Shown here in pieces: positions 1-5,579 of a stretch of DNA of 8,998 nt. The stretch lies in the NCBI GenBank assembly GCA_003242505.1, contig QGUP01000061.1, forward strand, positions 1 to 8,998. Reading direction: 5' to 3'. Under the pieces are notes generated by a model. The model did not search any database, was not told the origin of the DNA, and saw nothing but the letters and a program-made list of their open reading frames with translations. The translations under genes and the position numbers were made by a program. Every line of letters begins with the position of its first letter. Within the stretch, counting starts at the first letter, position 1. The stretch comes from Bacillota bacterium (GTDB taxonomy: Bacteria > Bacillota > Sulfobacillia > Symbiobacteriales > ZC4RG38).

Positions 1-684
1 AGCTTGCCGGTCAGGTTCTCAATCTCCACCCGGACCTCGTTGATCTGCTGGCTCAGCTTCAGCCATTCCTCGAAGGACCCGGCCTTCTGGGCCAGCTCCC
101 GGAGCTGCTGCTCGTACTCGGTGGATGCGGATCCGGGTCTCCAGGTCGTAGTACTGGTCGGTCACATCCTGGGAGTACTGCCGCTCCCTCTCCACCGTCC
201 CCAGTTCCCGGACGGCGGCGATGGCAGCGTGGTAGTTGTCACCCGGAATCCGCATCACCACCTGGCCGTTCCAGCCGTCCTCATCGGTTCCTTCCAACCG
301 GGCGTCGACGATGTACCCCCGGTTGAAGTCCGCTAGGCTCTGGAGCCGGGCCATGGTGTCCCGGGCGTTTTCGACCAGCAGGGAGATGTCCGCGTTCAGG
401 ATGATCTTCCGGTCCAGGGTGGGATCCGTTGCGCCGGCGCCCCCGGGCGGCGGGGGAAGGACCTGGCCCGCTGCGGACGTCGCCTTGAACTCGGCGTCCG
501 CAGCCAGCCCATCCCGGGCGTCCGCCGCGGCCCCGGCCTGCTCCGCCGGAGCGACCTGCTGGGCCCCGTTGGCGCCCCCCGACCGGGCCCGGGGCCTGCC
601 CCCGCCGCAGCCCACCAGCAGGGCGAGCCCCAGGAGCACGGCGAGGAGCGGGAGCCAAAGGCGAGAACGGGGGCGGGCGGTCAT
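1..684 (-). CDS. DUF4349 lipoprotein, cut by window edge, apparent frameshift
   Basis: The ATG at 684 is preceded by AGGAGG seven bases upstream. Residues 9-24 are a hydrophobic signal segment ending in a lipobox (LVGC, Cys26), so the product is probably a lipid-anchored extracytoplasmic protein. An Ala/Gly-rich linker (about 27-88) leads into a DUF4349-like domain with KIILNADISL and DVTDQYYDLETRIRIH. After His188 the frame becomes Ala/Gly/Arg-rich and stops at 19. The neighbouring frame, entered by skipping one base at 120, continues as EYEQQLRELAQKAG and then SFEEWLKLSQQINEVRVEIE, a charged helical stretch typical of the coiled-coil part of DUF4349, and stays open to base 1. The intact gene therefore ran past the left edge. 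The lesion could be a true pseudogene mutation or a sequencing error. The biological role of DUF4349 proteins is poorly defined. Confidence 0.85.
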
Positions 685-821
685 GGGAATTCCTCCTCTT
701 TCTATGGGCGGCCGGCTGCTGCCGCGACGTTGACTCCGGTACGTGGAGGACGGGACCTGCGCTCAGATGGCTTGCAACGACGCTGGGTCATAACTTGGAC
801 GGAGGGCCGCCGGCGGCCGTT

Positions 822-2006
822 TCACCCCTTGAGAGCCGCAGCCGCCGCTTCCGGGCCGGCCCCCGGGGTGACCGGAAAGCCCTGTTCCCGGAGGGCCAGT
901 TCCAGGGCGCTGAGGACGACGAAGACGTTCCTGGGCTGGGCGTTGTAGCCCATCAGCCCGATCCGCCAGATCTTCCCCTTGAGGGGGCCAAAGCCCCCGG
1001 CGATCTCGATGTCCATCTCCAGGAGCCGGCGCTGGACCGCGGCCCCATCCACCCCCGGGGGCACCTTGACGGTGTTGAGGGGCGCCAGCCGGTAGGGCTT
1101 CTCCACCAACATCTCCAGCCCCATGGCCTCGATGCCCGCGACAAAGGCCTCATGGACCCGGCGGACCCGCTCCCACCGATTCTCCAGCCCTTCCTCCAGG
1201 ACGATCCGGAGGGCCTCCCGGAGGGCGTAGATCATGGTGATGGGCGCGGTGTGGTGGTAGACCCGCTCGGTCACCGTCTCGCCGCTCCAGTACCCCATCA
1301 GGAGGTTCATGTCCAGGTACCAGCTCTGCACCCGGGTCTTGCGGCTGCGGATGACCTCCAGGGCCTGCTCGCTGAAGGTGACCGGCGCCATCCCCGGGGG
1401 CGCCCCCAGCCCCTTCTGGGAGCAGGAGTAGGCCGCATCCAGCCCCCACCGGTCCACCTCCACGGGCACCGATCCCAGGGAGGTGACGCAGTCCGCCACC
1501 ACCAGGGCCCCGTACCGCCGGGCGATCTCGACGATGGGTTCCACCGGCTGGAGCACCCCGGTGGAGGTCTCCCCGTGGACGAAGGCCACCACCTTGGCCG
1601 GCCGTTCCCGGAGGGCCTCCTCAAACTGCTCCGGGTCCAGGGGCTTGCCCCAGGGGGCCTCGACGGTGCGGACCCGGGCCCCCGCCCGGGCGGCGACATC
1701 CGCCAGCCGCTGGCCGAAGAGCCCGCAGATCCCCACCACCACCTCGTCGCCGGGCTCCAGGAGGTTGACCATCACCGCCTCCATCCCGCCGCTGCCGGTG
1801 GCGGAGAGGGGCACCGTCAGCCGGTTCCGGGTCCGCCAGACCTGGCGCAGGTACTGGATGGTCTCATCCATCACCGCGATGAAGGCCGGGTCCAGGTGGC
1901 CGATGACCGGCGTCGCCATCGCCCGGAGCACCCGGGGGTCCACATTGGCCGGCCCCGGGCCCAGGAGGAGCCGCTCCGGCACCTTCAGTTCCGTCAGCAC
2001 TGCCAT
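822..2006 (-). CDS. PLP-dependent alanine/serine-glyoxylate aminotransferase family protein
   Basis: This 394-residue protein is full length for a class V (fold type I) aminotransferase of the AGXT/SGAT/PucG group. Visible motifs are LLGPGPANVDPRVL (14-27), the phosphate-binding SATGSGGMEA (68-77), VVADCVTSLG with Asp172 for the pyridine nitrogen, SCSQKGLGAPPG with the Schiff-base Lys198, and KIWRIGLMG with Arg348, the expected substrate carboxylate ligand. The family moves an amino group to glyoxylate from alanine, serine or ureidoglycine, and the sequence alone does not settle the donor. No serA or purine-catabolism gene lies beside it, so serine synthesis, photorespiration-like salvage and ureide use all remain open. 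The ATG at 2006 follows a weak, very close AAAGGGGG. The gene lies 333 bp downstream of the DUF151 gene on the same strand, with a structured leader between, so it probably has its own promoter. Confidence 0.92.
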   Translation of the reverse strand: MAVLTELKVPERLLLGPGPANVDPRVLRAMATPVIGHLDPAFIAVMDETIQYLRQVWRTRNRLTVPLSATGSGGMEAVMVNLLEPGDEVVVGICGLFGQRLADVAARAGARVRTVEAPWGKPLDPEQFEEALRERPAKVVAFVHGETSTGVLQPVEPIVEIARRYGALVVADCVTSLGSVPVEVDRWGLDAAYSCSQKGLGAPPGMAPVTFSEQALEVIRSRKTRVQSWYLDMNLLMGYWSGETVTERVYHHTAPITMIYALREALRIVLEEGLENRWERVRRVHEAFVAGIEAMGLEMLVEKPYRLAPLNTVKVPPGVDGAAVQRRLLEMDIEIAGGFGPLKGKIWRIGLMGYNAQPRNVFVVLSALELALREQGFPVTPGAGPEAAAAALKG

Positions 2007-2025
2007 CCCCCTTTCTCTTGCTGCG

Positions 2026-2197
2026 AACCCCGCGGGGGCCGGCGGGGTTCCGTCGGGTTGCTTTTGTGACCTTTCGCTCTATCCGCGCTGCAACCCTTCT
2101 CCGGCCCCGCCGGGGGCGGCGGGGCCGGGAGGCGCTCCGCCCCGGGACCCCGGGAAGAGCCGGCCAGGCACACAAGGGCGGGATCACAAAAGCGACA
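2026..2197 (-). promoter_or_regulatory. Candidate structured 5' leader upstream of the aminotransferase gene
   Basis: Read on the minus strand, this gap contains several helices. One is an 11-bp perfect GC stem (2118-2128 with 2101-2111, six-base loop). A second is a 7-bp stem, GGGTTGC (2096-2090) with GCAACCC (2061-2055). A third is an 8-bp stem (2042-2049 with 2026-2033) that ends about 20 bases before the start codon. In addition GCTTTTGTGATC (2193-2182) can pair with GGTCACAAAAGC (2071-2060) over 12 bp including one G-U. That partner lies inside the loop of the 7-bp stem, so the two would form a pseudoknot or compete. No stem is followed by a U tract, so none is an ordinary terminator, and no known riboswitch class was recognised. 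The stems are seen directly; a regulatory role is inferred. Confidence 0.35.
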
Positions 2198-2248
2198 GGC
2201 CCTTCCCTGGGACCTGCCGCGTCCTCTCCGGTCCTCGTTTTATGGGGT

Positions 2249-2279
2249 CTTATGGGCGTCCTACGGACGCCCGGTCCAA
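2249..2279 (-). promoter_or_regulatory. Weak candidate promoter with palindromic spacer
   Basis: On the minus strand TTGGAC (2279-2274) and CATAAG (2254-2249) are 19 bases apart. Almost the whole spacer is a palindrome, GGGCGTCC-GTA-GGACGCCC (2272-2254). The boxes match the sigma-A consensus only partly (4 of 6 each) and the 19-base spacer is long. A start near 2242 would give the aminotransferase a leader of about 235 bases. The palindrome could instead be only an RNA hairpin at the end of the DUF151 transcript, though no U tract follows it. Confidence 0.25.
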
Positions 2280-2294
2280 ACGCCCCGGTCGGCG

Positions 2295-2338
2295 GTTCTG
2301 ACGGACGCCCCTGATGGTTCTGATGGACGGCCCTGATG
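2295..2338. repeat. Two tandem 22-bp units, 20 of 22 identical
   Basis: The units are 2295-2316 and 2317-2338. Each begins GTTCTGA and ends CCCTGATG, and they differ only at unit positions 8 (C/T) and 14 (C/G). They abut exactly and end one base before the DUF151 stop codon region. A related GGACGCCC core also occurs at 2265-2272. The function is unknown; the arrangement looks like a recent slippage duplication or a doubled binding site. Confidence 0.85.
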
Positions 2339-2339
2339 C

Positions 2340-2807
2340 CTAATGAATGAAGGGCTCGTCCTCGCTCCCGGTCTCCTCCGACGCCTCCCCCTGGCCGCCC
2401 ACCTCGTCGGGACTCACCCCGTGGAGGGCCATCACCATCGGATCGCAGAAGACCGGCGCGCCGGAGCGAACGGCCAGGGCCACCGCGTCGCTCGGGCGGC
2501 TGTCCAGTTCGATCACCCGGCCGTCCCGATCCTCCAGGTAGAGGGTGGCGAGGAAGGCCCCGTCCTGGAAGTCCCGGATGACCACCTTCTGAACCGACGC
2601 ACCCAGGGCCCGGATGGTCTCCGCCAGGAGGTCGTGGGTCAGGGGGCGGGGAGCCTGCGCCCCTTCCATCCCCATGGCGATGGCCCGGCCTTCAAAGGGG
2701 CCGATGGCCATCACCAGAAGCTGGCCGGTGTGAGGAGCCCGTAGGATCAGTACCACGTCGGTGGAGTCCTGGACGATGCCGACGCTGAGAACCTCCAGCC
2801 GCACCAT
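2340..2807 (-). CDS. DUF151 bifunctional nuclease-domain protein
   Basis: This 155-residue protein belongs to the DUF151/bifunctional nuclease family (Thermotoga TM0160-like). The family signatures are clear: RPLTHDL at 54-60 and LDSRPSDAVALAVR at 101-114, with the usual KVVIRDFQDGAFLATLYL strand region between them. The C-terminal tail (about 134-155) is acidic and ends FIH. Plant members have DNase and RNase activity, but the activity of bacterial members is uncertain. The start at ATG 2807 is chosen because GGAGGGGGAAGG lies just upstream and a good promoter (TATACT at 2848-2843) overlaps the longer frame. A TTG start at 2867 would add 20 residues but lies in the promoter's -35 region. The gene diverges from moaDE and is followed by the tandem 22-bp repeat. 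Confidence 0.92.
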   Translation of the reverse strand: MVRLEVLSVGIVQDSTDVVLILRAPHTGQLLVMAIGPFEGRAIAMGMEGAQAPRPLTHDLLAETIRALGASVQKVVIRDFQDGAFLATLYLEDRDGRVIELDSRPSDAVALAVRSGAPVFCDPMVMALHGVSPDEVGGQGEASEETGSEDEPFIH

Positions 2808-2842
2808 CTGCCTTCCCCCTCCCGGCCTGGATCCTTTGTTCC

Positions 2843-2871
2843 AGTATACTTCGGGGGCACTGGACAAGCAA
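2843..2871 (-). promoter_or_regulatory. Sigma-A-type promoter for the DUF151 gene
   Basis: On the minus strand TTGCTT (2871-2866) is followed 17 bases later by TATACT (2848-2843), a 5 of 6 match to the -10 consensus. Initiation would fall near 2836, giving a leader of under 30 bases before the SD site and the ATG at 2807. This AT-rich patch stands out from the GC-rich surroundings. The -35 box is weak. Confidence 0.6.
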
Positions 2872-2883
2872 CGACGGGAAGCT

Positions 2884-2912
2884 TTGACGGGGCTCTCCCC
2901 CTGCCCTAGAAT
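2884..2912 (+). promoter_or_regulatory. Strong sigma-A-type promoter for moaDE
   Basis: TTGACG (2884-2889), a 17-base spacer and TAGAAT (2907-2912) give 5 of 6 matches in both boxes with ideal spacing. Initiation near 2919 leaves a leader of about 22 bases containing GGAAAGGGGG, six bases before the ATG at 2942. The -35 boxes of this and the divergent DUF151 promoter are only 12 bases apart, so the two may compete for polymerase. Confidence 0.72.
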
Positions 2913-2941
2913 GGAATCTGAAACTGGAAAGGGGGATCCCC

Positions 2942-3679
2942 ATGGTTACCGTGCGGCTTTTTGCTGCGGCGGCCGAGGCCGCAGGCACCCGCCAGATCGC
3001 CGGCGACTGGGCCGGGCGCTCGGTAGCCGAAGTGCTCGCGGAGTTGAGCGCGACCCATCCCGGCCTCGCGCGCCTGACCCCTTCCCTGGCGGTGGCGGTC
3101 AACCGGGATTACGTCGGCCCGGACTACATCCTCGCCGACGGCGACGAGGTGGCCCTGATCCCACCGGTGAGCGGCGGTGAGGAACCCGCTCCGCCCCAGG
3201 AGCCGCCGGCGGCGACCGGGTCCCCCCTCTTCGAGATCGTGACCGAGCCCATCTCCCCGGAGGCGGTGGCCGCCAAGGTGGTGGACCCCACCATCGGCGC
3301 AGTGGTCACCTTCATCGGCACCGTCCGGGAGTGGACCCGGGGGCGGCAGACGGTCTACCTGGAATACGAGGCCTACCCGGAGATGGCGGTGGCCCAGATG
3401 GAGCGGATCGCCCGGGAGATCCAGGAGCAGTGGCCGGGCACCCGGGTCGCGATCACCCACCGGGTGGGGCGGCTCCAGATCGGCGAGGCCAGCGTGGTCA
3501 TCGCGGTGGGCGCCCCGCACCGGGCCGAAGCCTTCGCCGGGTGCCGCCATGCCATCGAGCGGCTCAAGCAGATCGTGCCCATCTGGAAGAAGGAGGTCTG
3601 GGCCGACGGGGAGGAGTGGGTCGGGTCCCAGGCCGGCCCGGACTGGATGCACCCGGAACTCCGGTCCGGGTCTGAGTAG
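2942..3679 (+). CDS. Fused molybdopterin synthase, MoaD-MoaE (small plus large subunit)
   Basis: This 245-residue protein joins both subunits of molybdopterin synthase, which converts cyclic pyranopterin monophosphate to molybdopterin in molybdenum cofactor synthesis. Residues 1-79 are a ubiquitin-fold MoaD domain ending VSGG (Gly78-Gly79), the motif that is normally the free, thiocarboxylated C terminus. A Pro/Glu-rich linker (80-93) leads to MoaE (about 96-240). The MoaE domain has FIGTVRE (Arg129), LEYEAYPEMA (140-149), APHRAEAF (His193-Arg194) and VPIWKKE (Lys216-Lys217), so the catalytic residues expected for MoaE are present. Fused forms such as mycobacterial MoaX are known and are cut after the Gly-Gly, so processing here is likely but inferred. 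No other Moco gene is in the window. The gene has its own promoter and is followed by the hairpin array. Confidence 0.95.
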   Translation: MVTVRLFAAAAEAAGTRQIAGDWAGRSVAEVLAELSATHPGLARLTPSLAVAVNRDYVGPDYILADGDEVALIPPVSGGEEPAPPQEPPAATGSPLFEIVTEPISPEAVAAKVVDPTIGAVVTFIGTVREWTRGRQTVYLEYEAYPEMAVAQMERIAREIQEQWPGTRVAITHRVGRLQIGEASVVIAVGAPHRAEAFAGCRHAIERLKQIVPIWKKEVWADGEEWVGSQAGPDWMHPELRSGSE

Positions 3680-3725
3680 CCAGCCGCCGGACCACTCAGA
3701 CAGCCCCACCGTACCGCCCGCAGCC

Positions 3726-3763
3726 GGTGCCGGCCCCCGGAGGCCGGCACCTTTCTGTTGTCA
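3726..3763 (+). terminator. Intrinsic terminator downstream of moaDE
   Basis: A perfect 10-bp stem, GGTGCCGGCC (3726-3735) with GGCCGGCACC (3742-3751) and a six-base loop, is followed directly by the U-rich TTTCTGTTGT. It lies 47 bases after the moaDE stop. It is the first unit of the hairpin array. Confidence 0.72.
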
Positions 3764-3903
3764 TCTCCACTGGCCGGCCCCCAAGGGGCCGGCGCTTTTC
3801 TGTTGTAGTCTGCACCGACCGGCCCCCAGGGGCCGGCACCTTCCTGTTGTCATCTGCACCGGCCGGCCCCAGGGGCCGGCACTTGTCCGTTGTAGTCTGC
3901 GCC
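3726..3903 (+). repeat. Array of four tandem hairpin plus U-rich units (43-45 bp)
   Basis: Four units each have a GC stem built on GCCGGCCC/GGGCCGGC, a short loop, then (T)TTCTGTTGT, then TCTGCACC or a variant. The stems are at 3726-3751, 3773-3793, 3819-3836 and 3862-3880. The conserved CTGTTGT (CCGTTGT in the last unit) begins at 3755, 3800, 3844 and 3887, so the periods are 45, 44 and 43. Units 1 and 3 read TTGTCATCT and units 2 and 4 read TTGTAGTCT, which points to duplication of a two-unit block. The U-rich side follows the stem only on the plus strand, so the array looks like serial terminators for moaDE. It fills the gap between convergent genes. A dispersed repeat family is the main alternative. 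Confidence 0.85.
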
Positions 3904-3928
3904 AAACCCGGCGCCCTATGCCGGGCTT
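3904..3928 (-). terminator. Weak candidate terminator overlapping the coaX stop codon
   Basis: On the minus strand AAGCCCGGC and GCCGGGTTT can form nine pairs (one G-U) around a seven-base loop that contains the TAG stop of the last operon gene. The U run is only three bases. A stem covering the stop codon would be masked by terminating ribosomes, so its efficiency is doubtful. Confidence 0.25.
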
Positions 3929-4743
3929 CCTCCCGCTGCCCGGTTCCACTCCCAGATCAGCCGGATCCCGGCCAGGGTCAGGCCCGGGTCGTGGTGCTGG
4001 ATGGACCGGGACTCCCCCACCACCAGGTGGGCGAGACCCCCGGTGGTCACCACCACCGGCTCCGCCCCGAGTTCCTCCCGGATCCGCTCCACCAGCCCGT
4101 CGACCTGGCCGGCAAAGCCGTAGACAAACCCCGACCGGAGGGCGGCGGCGTTGTCCCGGCCCAGCACCCGATCCGGCCGGCGGAGGCTGAACTGGGGCAG
4201 CCGGGCCGCGGCCTGGCGGAGGGCCTGGATGCTGATGCCGATCCCGGGGGCGATGGCCCCGCCCAGGTAGACGCCCTCGGCGCTCACCACCTCCAGTTTG
4301 GTGGCGGTCCCGAAGTCCACCGCCACCACCGGCCCGGCGGCCGGGGCCGGAGGCCAGCCGGAGGGGGGCGCCTCCCGCCGGCCGTAAAGGGTCCAGGCCG
4401 CCACCGCGTTGGCCAGCCGGTCCGCCCCCAGGGCCTGGGGGTCGTCGTAAAGGTTGCCGGGCAGGGTGCGGAGGTGGCTCCCCACCACCAGGGGCTCGGC
4501 TCCCAGGTAGCGCCGGCAGACCTCGGCCATCACCCCGGTAAGGGGCGGCACCACCGAGGCCAGGGCCACCCCCTCCACGGGCTCCCCGGGCCCGGCGGTC
4601 CGCAGGAGCCGCAGGAGGGCGACGCCGTACTCGTCCGCGGTGGCGTGCCGCCGGGTGGCCATCCGGAAGGTCCGGACCAGGGCGGCCCCCCGGAAGAGGC
4701 CGACGGTGACGTTGGTGTTGCCCACATCCAGTGCCAGCAGCAT
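3916..4743 (-). CDS. coaX: Type III pantothenate kinase
   Basis: This 275-residue enzyme phosphorylates pantothenate with ATP, the first step of CoA synthesis. It belongs to the ASKHA-fold CoaX family. It has DVGNTNVTVGLF (6-17, first phosphate motif), GADRLANAVAA (106-116, with the catalytic Asp108), DFGTAT (143-148, second phosphate motif), YLGGAIAPGI (159-168) and TTGGLA (233-238). Lys149 stands where most relatives have Thr (DFGTATT), and a Pro/Ala-rich loop at about 122-138 is longer than in the upstream paralogue. These are the only oddities seen, so it is the better candidate for the working kinase of the pair. The ATG at 4743 lies 11 bases after the upstream gene's stop, with a G-rich SD overlapping that stop, so the two genes are probably translationally coupled. 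It is the last gene of the folate/CoA block. Confidence 0.94.
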   Translation of the reverse strand: MLLALDVGNTNVTVGLFRGAALVRTFRMATRRHATADEYGVALLRLLRTAGPGEPVEGVALASVVPPLTGVMAEVCRRYLGAEPLVVGSHLRTLPGNLYDDPQALGADRLANAVAAWTLYGRREAPPSGWPPAPAAGPVVAVDFGTATKLEVVSAEGVYLGGAIAPGIGISIQALRQAAARLPQFSLRRPDRVLGRDNAAALRSGFVYGFAGQVDGLVERIREELGAEPVVVTTGGLAHLVVGESRSIQHHDPGLTLAGIRLIWEWNRAAGGSPA

Positions 4744-4754
4744 CCGCCGCCCCC

Positions 4755-5522
4755 CTACCCCCGGTTCCGCTCGTAGATCAGCCTGAGCCCGTCCAGGGTG
4801 AGGCACGGGTCCACGTGGCCGACCCGCCGGCACTCCGGGGCGATCAGGTCCGCGTTCTCCCCGGTGGCCACCACCGTCGCCGGGCCGTTCTCCTCCTCCA
4901 GCCGGGCGACGATCGCGTCGACCAGGCCGGCAAAGCCGAAGACGATGCCGGACTGCATGCAGGCCACGGTGTTCCGGCCCAGGACGGACCGGGGCCGGGC
5001 CAGCTCGATCCGGGGCAGCTTGGCGGCATGCTGGAAGAGGGCGTCGGCCGCGGTGGAGACCCCCGGGGCGATGACGCCCCCCAGGTACTCCCCCGCCCGG
5101 GAGATGTAGTCGAAGATGGTGGCGGTGTAGCTGAAGTCCACGACGATCGTGGGGCCCCCGTACCGGGTGTAGGCCGCCAGGGCCAGGACCACCCGGTCGG
5201 CCCCCACCTCCCGGGGGTTGTCGTACCGGATGACCAGCCCGGTCTTCACCCCGGGTCCCACGGTGAGGGGCTCCAGGCCAAAGTACTCCTGGCACATCCG
5301 CTCCAGGGTGGGGGTGACCGGCGGCACCACCGAACAGATCGCCACCCCCTTGAGACCCCTGGGGTCGAGCCCGGCGTGCTCCATCAGGCTGGTGATGAGC
5401 AGGCCGTACTCGTCCGCGGTCCGGGCCGGCTCGGTGACGATGCGCCAGGAGTGGACCAGGGCCTCCCCCCGGAAAACCCCCAGGGTGGTATGGGTGTTGC
5501 CCACGTCCACAGCCAACAGCAT
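4755..5522 (-). CDS. CoaX paralogue with altered nucleotide-binding motifs
   Basis: This 255-residue protein has the usual CoaX length and overall sequence, and is closer by eye to Bacillus CoaX than its downstream neighbour is (for example GVKTGLVIRYDNPREVGADR). DVGNTHTTLGVF (6-17) and the catalytic Asp109 of GADR are intact. Three conserved sites are changed. GADR is followed by VVLALAA where Asn is usual (Leu113). DFGTATTFD has become DFSYTATIFD (129-138), losing the Gly and gaining one residue. The ATGGLA motif reads ATGENA (219-224). These sites lie in the ATP phosphate and substrate pockets, so activity may be reduced, altered or dependent on a partner. The ATG at 5522 has an excellent AAGGAGG site. 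It could be a real kinase with unusual motifs, a regulatory pseudokinase, or a Baf-like protein. Confidence 0.9.
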   Translation of the reverse strand: MLLAVDVGNTHTTLGVFRGEALVHSWRIVTEPARTADEYGLLITSLMEHAGLDPRGLKGVAICSVVPPVTPTLERMCQEYFGLEPLTVGPGVKTGLVIRYDNPREVGADRVVLALAAYTRYGGPTIVVDFSYTATIFDYISRAGEYLGGVIAPGVSTAADALFQHAAKLPRIELARPRSVLGRNTVACMQSGIVFGFAGLVDAIVARLEEENGPATVVATGENADLIAPECRRVGHVDPCLTLDGLRLIYERNRG

Positions 5523-5579
5523 GGGGCCTGCCTCCTTCTGGACCCCGCCCGCCCCAGGGGCCTGCCGGCCCCCCTCCCC

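Noticed and set aside
805..818. 14-bp palindrome GGCCGCCGGCGGCC just after the aminotransferase stop, as a terminator
   Set aside because: A stem of about five pairs with no following U tract; palindromes of this kind are frequent in sequence this GC-rich.
795..2069. Long plus-strand frame opposite the aminotransferase gene
   Set aside because: Its product is His/Pro/Gly-rich with no domain, a common antisense frame in GC-rich DNA, while the minus strand carries all aminotransferase motifs.
2086..2100. T-box-like string AGGGTTGCAGCGCGG on the minus strand in the aminotransferase leader
   Set aside because: It matches most of the T-box consensus, but the UGGN segment that binds the tRNA end is broken, and no terminator/antiterminator pair or Stem I was seen.
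3726..3903. CRISPR array
   Set aside because: The units are contiguous imperfect copies that include the would-be spacers, and each is a terminator-like hairpin; there are no unique spacers or cas genes.
3696..3905. A 69-residue minus-strand frame with repeated QTTT-E/D-K-RPLG peptides
   Set aside because: The peptide repetition comes from the hairpin array whose period happens to be near 45 bases; the stems and U-rich tails explain the conservation, and 43- and 44-base periods break the frame.
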